5,053 bases of DNA, from positions 1 through 5,053 of the forward strand of contig JAGPGR010000160.1 of NCBI GenBank assembly GCA_018055865.1, written 5' to 3'. Origin of the DNA: Paludibacteraceae bacterium (GTDB taxonomy: Bacteria; Bacteroidota; Bacteroidia; Bacteroidales; Paludibacteraceae). Under the pieces are notes generated by a model. It saw only the letters and a list, made by a program, of their open reading frames with translations, did not search any database and had not been told where the DNA came from. Made by a program: the position numbers and the translations under genes. How positions within the stretch are numbered: position 1 is the first letter of the stretch; each line of letters opens with the position of its first letter. This document shows positions 1 through 5,053 of this stretch, piece after piece.

Positions 1-24
1 CCTTTGGGGGCGATGGAGGGGGCC
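1..24. repeat. G/C-run sequence at the left edge, possibly half of a Bacteroidota intergenic palindrome
   Basis: On the plus strand two runs of five G (6-10 and 18-22) are separated by seven bases, and the first is preceded by CCTTT at the window edge. CC-TTT-GGGGG looks like the cut centre of a C-run/TTT/G-run palindrome. From general knowledge, many Bacteroidota genomes carry abundant short intergenic repeats made of C-runs and G-runs of this style. The stretch is far richer in homopolymeric G/C than the rest of the window and underlies the anomalous tail of RmlA. Only half would be visible, so identity as a repeat is inferred. Confidence 0.3.
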
Positions 25-896
25 GATGTTATCAACCCCATCAAATATTGCCCGTATTCGTTTTTGATCATTCCGAGGGCTATTTGTTTCAGTCGCTCAT
101 CGGTTATCCAGCCGTTGCGCCAGGCTATTTCCTCCAGACAGGAGATTTTCAATCCCTGCCGCTTTTCGAGCACTTCGATAAACGTGGACGCTTCCGCCAG
201 CGAATCGAATGTACCGGTATCAAGCCACGCAAAACCGCGTCCGAAGAGCTGAACTTTGAGTTGCTCATCTTTCAGAAACTCCTGATTGACAGTCGTTATT
301 TCCAGTTCGCCACGTGCGGATGGTTTGATGTTTCTGGCCACTTCCACCACTTTGTTCGGATAGAAATACAGCCCCACAACGGCGTAATTCGATTTTGGAT
401 TTTTCGGTTTTTCTTCAATGCTTATTACTTTTCCATCGTCATTGAATTCGGCCACGCCGTAGCGTTCAGGATCGGTCACCCAATAGCCGAAAACGGTAGC
501 ATTGTTGCTTTCTTCGGCTTCAGTCACGGCACTTCGAAGCATGGTAGGAAAACCATGTCCGTAAAAGATATTGTCACCCAAAACAAGGCAAACAGCATCA
601 TTACCGATAAATTTTTCGCCGATAATAAACGCCTGAGCCAGGCCGTCGGGACTTGGTTGCTCAGCATATTCAAAATTCACTCCGTAATCCGAACCATCGC
701 CGAGTAAGCGCCTGAAACCCGGCAAATCGGCAGGAGTGGAAATGATCAGAATATCCCTGATGCCCGCAAGCATAAGTGCCGAAATGGGATAATAAACCAT
801 CGGTTTATCAAAAATAGGTATCAATTGTTTGGAAATACCTTTCGTGATGGGGTAAAGTCGGGTTCCGGATCCACCGGCCAATACTATTCCTTTCAT
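1..896 (-). CDS. rmlA: Glucose-1-phosphate thymidylyltransferase (RmlA/RfbA), 3' end cut by the window edge
   Basis: This enzyme joins glucose 1-phosphate and dTTP to give dTDP-glucose and pyrophosphate, the first cytoplasmic step towards dTDP-L-rhamnose and related sugars for surface polysaccharide. I translated 298 full codons. The nucleotide-binding signature LAGGSGTRL is at residues 6-14, followed by SKQL at 22-25. [11 protein letters not shown] is at 80-90, LGDNIFYG at 106-113 (Asp108 aligning with the Mg-binding Asp111 of the E. coli enzyme), EEKP at 161-164, [11 protein letters not shown] at 191-201 and WLDTGT at 224-229 (Asp226 the second metal-ligand candidate). YGQYL at 281-285 is the usual C-terminal landmark. 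The start at 896 is certain because MKGIVLAGG is the standard N-terminus; the region before it is A-rich with no Shine-Dalgarno sequence. Homologues usually stop within about ten residues of YGQYL, but here the frame stays open at least 13 residues further into a Ser/Ala/Pro tail. It lies 51 bp behind the barrel gene. rmlB, rmlC or rmlD might follow beyond the left edge, but that cannot be seen. Confidence 0.97.
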   Translation of the reverse strand, partial: MKGIVLAGGSGTRLYPITKGISKQLIPIFDKPMVYYPISALMLAGIRDILIISTPADLPGFRRLLGDGSDYGVNFEYAEQPSPDGLAQAFIIGEKFIGNDAVCLVLGDNIFYGHGFPTMLRSAVTEAEESNNATVFGYWVTDPERYGVAEFNDDGKVISIEEKPKNPKSNYAVVGLYFYPNKVVEVARNIKPSARGELEITTVNQEFLKDEQLKVQLFGRGFAWLDTGTFDSLAEASTFIEVLEKRQGLKISCLEEIAWRNGWITDERLKQIALGMIKNEYGQYLMGLITSAPSIAPK

Positions 897-947
897 GTGT
901 TTTATGTAATATTTTTTTATTAAAAAACGGATTATAAACAGCTTAAA

Positions 948-1586
948 TCAAAGATAATAAGCAATGCCCACCGAGAGTGCAGGCATAAGGTCTAATTTGC
1001 TCCCCACTTCAAAACCGTTGTAGTTGTCATCTACAATATTCAGTTCAAAAATGGCTTTCAAATCCATGTATTCGTTCAAAATAAAATTGGTCTGTGCTCC
1101 TAATCTGCCTACCAGACTCAATAAACCGGCACCATTGCGGGTCATTCTATTTCTGAAATGAAAACCTGTGCCGGCAAAAGCCAGAAAATCAAAAGAGCGA
1201 ACGAGGTTTTGTCCGTCAATGTAATTGCTTATATTCATCATCACATCACCTGTAACATACTTGGAACCAAATGAAACTACCTCTTTGTCGGACAACGAGG
1301 CTTCGGGCCAGTGATTTTGGGTGAAGCCCGCAAAACCTCTTATTCCCCAAACGGGCGAATAGTTATAGCCTATTTCGGCTCTGAACATCGAGCCTGCATT
1401 TTTTGATAAAGAATTTCGACTTTCAGCTCCGTTTGAATTAAGATCATTTCTTTCGCCAGGCAACCAGTTGGTGCCCATGTTGCCACCTACATACCATCCG
1501 GGATAAAAATCATCATTTACAGCCATTTGAGCCGACATTATAAGTGTAGAAAACAAAATACCGACTACCAATCCTTTTTTTCTCAT
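948..1586 (-). CDS. Small secreted outer-membrane beta-barrel protein (OmpA-barrel/porin-like)
   Basis: The predicted product is 212 residues. Residues 1-20 or so form a signal peptide: MRKK, then a hydrophobic stretch (GLVVGILFSTLIM), then SAQMA, with cleavage likely near residues 20-22. The mature part is made of short amphipathic strands rich in Gly and aromatic residues, such as WYVGGNMGTNW, FRAEIGYNY, GIRGFAGF, DFLAFAGTGFHF and LMPALSVGIAYYL. The last resembles a closing barrel strand. The size suggests an eight-stranded barrel, and there is no C-terminal OmpA peptidoglycan-binding domain. The barrel most resembles the generic Bacteroidota outer-membrane beta-barrel families; a specific function cannot be read from it. 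I start at 1586 because the signal peptide begins there. The frame is open without a stop for 56 codons upstream (to 1754), but that part encodes Lys/Arg-rich sequence unlike a secretion signal and runs across the promoter at 1742-1772. The stop is TGA at 948-950, and rmlA follows after 51 bp. Confidence 0.85.
   Translation of the reverse strand: MRKKGLVVGILFSTLIMSAQMAVNDDFYPGWYVGGNMGTNWLPGERNDLNSNGAESRNSLSKNAGSMFRAEIGYNYSPVWGIRGFAGFTQNHWPEASLSDKEVVSFGSKYVTGDVMMNISNYIDGQNLVRSFDFLAFAGTGFHFRNRMTRNGAGLLSLVGRLGAQTNFILNEYMDLKAIFELNIVDDNYNGFEVGSKLDLMPALSVGIAYYL
949..956 (-). promoter_or_regulatory. Possible -7 box ahead of rmlA
   Basis: Read on the minus strand the sequence is TATCTTTG, an exact match to the Bacteroidota -7 consensus TAnnTTTG, 52 nt upstream of the rmlA start codon. 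It overlaps the last codons and stop of the barrel gene. I find no TTTG-like -33 element at the expected distance upstream, and an 8-base degenerate motif can occur by chance. Readthrough from the barrel gene is therefore an equally good explanation for rmlA expression. Confidence 0.3.
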
Positions 1587-1735
1587 CCTGACTAATTTTT
1601 TTACTGTTTTTTCTGTTTTAATAATCCTGAGGAGGCAATCAAATTGCCTTACTGATATCAACACACGAGATCTTCCCTGAAAAAAGCTGATGACCTTATT
1701 GAAATAAACATACCAAGAATTATTATTTTTGGATT
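1587..1735 (-). other. Long 5' leader of the barrel-protein mRNA
   Basis: If transcription starts about 7 nt after the TAnnTTTG box, the leader is about 150 nt; the 5' boundary given is approximate. The last 35 nt are very A-rich (AAAACAG occurs twice, then a run of A), typical of Bacteroidota ribosome-loading regions. The AGG lying immediately next to the ATG is too close to act as a Shine-Dalgarno sequence. The leader also contains the 8-bp palindrome TGATATCA and the hairpin listed separately. I recognise no known riboswitch and no convincing small gene on either strand. Confidence 0.5.
1633..1649 (-). other. Perfect 7-bp hairpin in the barrel-gene leader
   Basis: On the minus strand AGGCAAT is followed by a TTG loop and then ATTGCCT, giving seven uninterrupted base pairs. 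It begins 46 nt upstream of the barrel-gene start codon. No U-run follows it, so it is not an intrinsic terminator. It could be an mRNA-stabilising or regulatory structure, or, as DNA, a dyad-symmetric protein-binding site. Its role is unknown and a chance origin is possible. Confidence 0.4.
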
Positions 1736-1741
1736 TACTCA

Positions 1742-1772
1742 CAAAAGTACACAATTTTCTTTTACCTTAAAA
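1742..1772 (-). promoter_or_regulatory. Bacteroidota-type promoter for the barrel-protein gene
   Basis: On the minus strand TACTTTTG (1749 to 1742) matches the -7 consensus TAnnTTTG exactly. Nineteen bases upstream lies TTTT (1772 to 1769), within a run of seven T, close to the -33 consensus TTTG; the known spacing for this promoter class is about 17-23. The surrounding sequence is AT-rich and non-coding, and the -33 element lies 25 bp after the tamB stop. This implies that the barrel gene has its own transcript. It also argues against the upstream-extended start at 1754, whose first codons would lie on or before the -7 box. Confidence 0.65.
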
Positions 1773-1797
1773 AAATGAAGTAAAAATAAGGATAAAC

Positions 1798-4700
1798 CTA
1801 TCTGGATTTAGTTCTGAACCGGGTATTGGAATCGATCTTGAAAATTACATCCACCCCGTTGGTAATGGGGGAACTGGCCAGTTGAAGAAACAGGAAACGG
1901 AAAAGTTCATATTCGAGTTTGACTTCGTACTCTGCTATATTTTCATCTTTGAAATTACCGAAGCGACGTTCGTAGCTTACAAATAATTTATTGGTTAAGT
2001 ATTTTCCCACAACAAAAGTGGCGTTTTCAAAAGAACTTCCCGCCCTCATTTCGATGTAATCAACATTCAGCGTTTTGCCCAAAAACTTGTTGAGTTCGGA
2101 GGAGATGATGGAAGCAGCAGCGCTTTGAGCCAACTCGCCTGCGGAGCCGCCCGATAGTGCTGCCTGCTGTCCGGAAGCCAGCGCATCCATGTTTGTTCCG
2201 AATAAAATGTAGGACAATGCGTCGCCTTCGCTTACGGTCTGATCGCCCATCGTAAATTTGAATTCGGGCTTCTGTAGTTCGCCGGTAGCAAATAATTTGA
2301 GTTTATGCTCCGACCGGTTTTTATCCCTGAAGGCATAAGAAGCCTCTAAATCGATGATGGGATTGAAATCTTCGCCACCCTGAAAAGTCAGCATGCCATC
2401 ATCAACCACGAAAGTTTTGCCGAGCAGGTCGTACTGTCCTCTCACAATATCCACCGTTCCGAAAAGTTCCATAAAGTCCTTATGCTTAATTACTTCCATA
2501 TCGCCCGAGAGTTCAATTCTCATCTGTTCGTTTTTTATCCAGGTGTTTCGGGGAATGTACACTTTCAGTTTTCCCCTCAGATTGTCGAAATAGGTAAATC
2601 CGGGAGGCTTTTCAGTCAGGGATTCATCTGGCATGAACACCACCGAATCGGGTCGTAATCCCGCTCTGGCAAGTTCGTTCAACAAAACGGGAGTTTCCAC
2701 ATCAGGCAATTGTTCTGAACCGATAACCTGCATCAGGGCGGGCAAATAAACCAATGCTTCGAGAATAGTGACGTCTCCGTCGAAATAAACGCTGTCTTTC
2801 TTACCTCGCAGCGAAGCATCGCCGGTTAACTCCATGTTGTAATATTTATGATCGAATGGATTAAAACGATCGAAACGGATGTCAATTTCCGAGTCGCGGA
2901 TATCTCCTTTGTAAAACTGCGAACTGAAACCAAGATCTCCGTGCGCAAACATTGTTCCATCCTTACTGCGAATAAATATACTGTCGACCGTTACTGTTTC
3001 TTTCTGGAAATCAACCGCAACCAATATCCGGCGGTAGTCAATGCCGTACTTGTTGAGTTTGGCTTTGCCGTTTACCACATGCAGTGCCCCTACCGGATTA
3101 GGATTTTCAAGTGTTCCATTCACCACAATATCGCTCTGAAAATAGCCTCCCACGTCATCCAGCGGCTGAAATGAATTGATGATTTTAAGTGGTAATTTTT
3201 CCGCCAACATGTGTAAATAGATGGAATCTTTGGGAGTAGGCGGGGTAAATGACATGCTGTCGAGCCTCATGGCAAAGGGCACATAACCATCAACCAGCAG
3301 CATACCGCTGTCTTTTGGCACCACCGAAGCCGTTATGCCGAGCTTTTCACCCTGAAAATCAAACGCTCCGGCAAATTCGTTGAAACCGTACCCGTTGAAT
3401 TTTGCATTGCTGATATTGAATCCACCATCCATAAGCGGATTTCTGGCCTCTCCCCGCAGATAAAGACTCATATCCAGGTTACCTTCCACATTCTGATTAA
3501 TTTTGAAAAGATTCAGAGCTGAAGGGACGTGAATATTGGCTAAATTCAGGTCAAAATTTTGCTCTCCGATTCTGCTTATCAGTCCGTTGGCAGTAATCAG
3601 CTGCATGGAATCGGCAGCACCTGCTCCACCCGAAACGAGCTGCAGATTATCTATCTCGTATTCTGTTTTTCCAATTCGTATTCCGGCGGGTGAGGTAAGC
3701 ATTTTCCAGTCAGAACCTTTGTAATCCAGCATCAAATCGTTCAGGGTAACGTAAATTTCGTCGCCTGATTTCACATTTCCATCCAAACTGGCTTGTATAT
3801 CATCACCGTCTGCCTTCAGGTTCAAATCTGTAGAACCGATGTTGGAATTCGCAATCAATATGAGCGAATCGAACCGGATACTTCCGGTTACAAAATTTCC
3901 GGCAAAAATCCGGGCGTTGAATGTGGTGTCGGCAGCTGTCATCAGTCCATCGGCTTTCCCTGTCAATGAAGACACCGAAAAATCCTTAAATCGGGTGCTG
4001 TCCAACCGTAAACCGATACTTGCCTGCAGGTTACCGGGTTCACCAAACAGCCGGCCGTTTATTTTTCCGCTTGTTTCAATGCTGTCTATCCCGGTAAATG
4101 CTGCAATTTCTCTTGCATTGAGTATTTCGGCATCAAAAGAAAGATCCGAAATGGAACGGATACTGTAGTTTCCCGAGGCATTGAGCAACACGGTAGACGT
4201 ATTGAGCATAAGCGAATCGATGCTTAAATTTTCACGATTGTAGCGAATATCCGAAAACAGCCCGTAAATGTCAATTCCCATAATAGAAGAAGGTGTGGCA
4301 GCCAGACTTGCATTCACGCTCATTTTTTTCGGGTCGAATCCGTTTCCGGCAATGGTTGCGGTCAGGTTCAGGTCACTTGGCAGGCTGTCGTTTTTCAACA
4401 ACGAGGCTAAATTCAGATTTTCGGTCTGAATAAAAGCGGTATAAGACGGATTTCTGCTCATCACGCGTTTGATATCCGGTTCGGCATATATTTTTCCGAA
4501 ATTTCCGGCTCCGTTCACTTTTCCCTTCACATTGCCGCTGCGGTAATTCAAATCAAAGCTCAGGTTTTCCATCAGAAAATCGTACATCGATGCGTTTTTG
4601 AAATCCCCTTTGGCTTTCACAGTCATAGTTTTAGGGTCAATTCCCTGTCCGCGGATGTCAGCGCGCAGATTCAGGTCACTTTTCATCTCTTTATCAAGCA

Positions 4701-5053
4701 TCAGCGCTGAGAGGTCTAGTTTTTCGGTTACCACAGCAGCATTATAGCTCAAATTGCGGTCAAAAATATTTTTCACATGCGGAGTGAGTCGTATCCTTCC
4801 AAAATTTCCCGAACCATCCACCACGCCTTTCAGGTTTCCGGCAACAATATCGAGGTCAAAATTCAATTTGTCGATTTGTCTTTTTTGCAAAATCATATTT
4901 CCGAAATTGCCCTTCAGAGTTGCCTGCATCGTTTTCGGATCAATTCCCCGCCCTTCACCGGTGAGTTTTCCGGTGAATTTGTATTGCATGGACGGATCAT
5001 CTATCCAGTGTCGCAAATCAATATCGCTGAAATCTCCCTCTATAGTGTAATTC
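1798..5053 (-). CDS. tamB: TamB-like translocation/assembly module protein, 5' end cut by the window edge
   Basis: TamB-family (AsmA-like, DUF490) proteins span the periplasm as a long grooved beta-structure anchored in the inner membrane. They are linked to phospholipid transport to the outer membrane and to assembly of some outer-membrane proteins with a TamA-type partner. About 1,084 codons are visible, ending in TAG at 1798-1800. The frame is open to the right edge; the TTG at 5014-5016 is simply an internal Leu and should not be taken as the start. Residue numbers here count that Leu as 1. Residues 1-300 are AsmA-like repeats, 300-740 a long run of alternating beta-strand sequence, and about 740-1060 the TamB C-terminal domain. 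The domain is marked by VRGQYDLLGKTF (858-869), MLTFQGGEDFNPIIDLEASY (875-894), SEGDALSYILFG (929-940), a Gly/Ser/Ala-rich linker (945-970), NATFVVGKYLTNKLFVSYER (998-1017) and VKLEYELFRFLFLQ (1032-1045). The N-terminal membrane anchor lies outside the window. A tamA-like partner is not visible. Confidence 0.93.
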   Translation of the reverse strand, partial: NYTIEGDFSDIDLRHWIDDPSMQYKFTGKLTGEGRGIDPKTMQATLKGNFGNMILQKRQIDKLNFDLDIVAGNLKGVVDGSGNFGRIRLTPHVKNIFDRNLSYNAAVVTEKLDLSALMLDKEMKSDLNLRADIRGQGIDPKTMTVKAKGDFKNASMYDFLMENLSFDLNYRSGNVKGKVNGAGNFGKIYAEPDIKRVMSRNPSYTAFIQTENLNLASLLKNDSLPSDLNLTATIAGNGFDPKKMSVNASLAATPSSIMGIDIYGLFSDIRYNRENLSIDSLMLNTSTVLLNASGNYSIRSISDLSFDAEILNAREIAAFTGIDSIETSGKINGRLFGEPGNLQASIGLRLDSTRFKDFSVSSLTGKADGLMTAADTTFNARIFAGNFVTGSIRFDSLILIANSNIGSTDLNLKADGDDIQASLDGNVKSGDEIYVTLNDLMLDYKGSDWKMLTSPAGIRIGKTEYEIDNLQLVSGGAGAADSMQLITANGLISRIGEQNFDLNLANIHVPSALNLFKINQNVEGNLDMSLYLRGEARNPLMDGGFNISNAKFNGYGFNEFAGAFDFQGEKLGITASVVPKDSGMLLVDGYVPFAMRLDSMSFTPPTPKDSIYLHMLAEKLPLKIINSFQPLDDVGGYFQSDIVVNGTLENPNPVGALHVVNGKAKLNKYGIDYRRILVAVDFQKETVTVDSIFIRSKDGTMFAHGDLGFSSQFYKGDIRDSEIDIRFDRFNPFDHKYYNMELTGDASLRGKKDSVYFDGDVTILEALVYLPALMQVIGSEQLPDVETPVLLNELARAGLRPDSVVFMPDESLTEKPPGFTYFDNLRGKLKVYIPRNTWIKNEQMRIELSGDMEVIKHKDFMELFGTVDIVRGQYDLLGKTFVVDDGMLTFQGGEDFNPIIDLEASYAFRDKNRSEHKLKLFATGELQKPEFKFTMGDQTVSEGDALSYILFGTNMDALASGQQAALSGGSAGELAQSAAASIISSELNKFLGKTLNVDYIEMRAGSSFENATFVVGKYLTNKLFVSYERRFGNFKDENIAEYEVKLEYELFRFLFLQLASSPITNGVDVIFKIDSNTRFRTKSR
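4342..4947 (-). repeat. Two tandem 101-residue repeats inside the TamB protein
   Basis: Using the residue numbers of the tamB entry, GIDPKTM occurs at 24-30 and again at 125-131, and the variant GFDPKKM at 226-232: exactly 101 residues (303 bp) apart each time. The landmarks inside each unit keep the same register: NFDL/SFDL at 52 and 153, and GSGNFG/GAGNFG at 68 and 169. The approach to each motif is also alike (KFTGKLTGEGR, LNLRADIRGQ, LNLTATIAGN). The third unit keeps only the motif and then diverges. The sequence to the right edge (4948-5053) aligns with the end of a unit, so more copies probably lie upstream. The DNA copies differ at many synonymous sites (for example GGA ATT GAT CCG against GGA ATT GAC CCT), so the duplication is not recent. 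Confidence 0.85.

Noticed and set aside
48..707. A 219-codon open frame on the plus strand.
   Set aside because: It lies wholly antisense to rmlA, whose minus-strand reading is unmistakable. The plus-strand product is rich in Phe and His and shows no recognisable motif.
912..927. An A/T-only inverted repeat (T-run, ATT, A-run) between the barrel gene and rmlA that could be a terminator.
   Set aside because: The stem has no G:C pairs, and such runs are common in AT-rich intergenic DNA. It would also sit just 16 nt before the rmlA start.
1587..1754. A 56-codon N-terminal extension of the barrel protein, in frame and free of stops.
   Set aside because: It encodes Lys/Arg-rich sequence unlike a secretion signal, hides the clear signal peptide that begins at 1586, and its first codons lie on the -7 box of the promoter.
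1765..1790. CCTTA and TAAGG arms after the tamB stop, considered as a terminator.
   Set aside because: The arms are only 5 bp with a long loop, and there is no U-run directly after the second arm. Part of it overlaps the -33 region of the promoter.
5014..5016. A TTG that could be read as the start codon of the TamB-like gene.
   Set aside because: The frame remains open from here to the right edge and the upstream residues align with the internal repeat pattern, so this is an internal Leu codon of a truncated gene.
2393..5050. Several plus-strand open frames of 60-110 codons (2393-2593, 2848-3174, 3536-3724, 3839-4168, 4754-5050).
   Set aside because: All are antisense to the TamB-like gene, show no recognisable domain and have no promoter of their own that I could find; they are by-products of its codon usage.

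Overview
The window looks like chromosomal DNA of a Bacteroidota (Bacteroidetes) organism, probably of the Bacteroidales/Marinilabiliales type. The evidence is a promoter fitting the Bacteroidota pattern (TTTG-like element, 19-nt spacer, TAnnTTTG), A-rich gene starts without Shine-Dalgarno sequences, an RmlA closely resembling the Bacteroidota form, a long TamB-family protein of the Bacteroidota style, and a small orphan outer-membrane beta-barrel protein. I would not name a genus.

All three genes are on the minus strand, so transcription runs from the right edge to the left. (1) 5053 to 1798 is the C-terminal 1,084 or so residues of a TamB-like inner-to-outer membrane bridging protein; its start lies beyond the right edge. 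(2) 1797 to 1587 is a non-coding gap holding a convincing Bacteroidota promoter (1742-1772) and an unusually long leader of about 150 nt with a perfect 7-bp hairpin. (3) 1586 to 948 encodes a 212-residue secreted beta-barrel protein; the open frame continues upstream to 1754, but that extension crosses the promoter and is not believed. (4) 896 to the left edge is rmlA (glucose-1-phosphate thymidylyltransferase), nearly complete, with its stop codon outside the window.

The genes share an envelope theme: TamB-type proteins serve lipid transport and/or outer-membrane protein assembly, the barrel is an outer-membrane protein, and RmlA starts dTDP-sugar synthesis for surface polysaccharide. Whether they form one regulatory unit is unproven. 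The promoter ahead of the barrel gene suggests it is transcribed separately from tamB, while rmlA lies only 51 bp behind the barrel gene and could be read through from it.

I see no mobile element, CRISPR array, RNA gene or obviously new system. The points most worth a second look are the exact 101-residue repeat period in the TamB protein, the odd C-terminal tail of RmlA where it meets a G/C-run sequence at the left edge, and the structured leader of the barrel gene.
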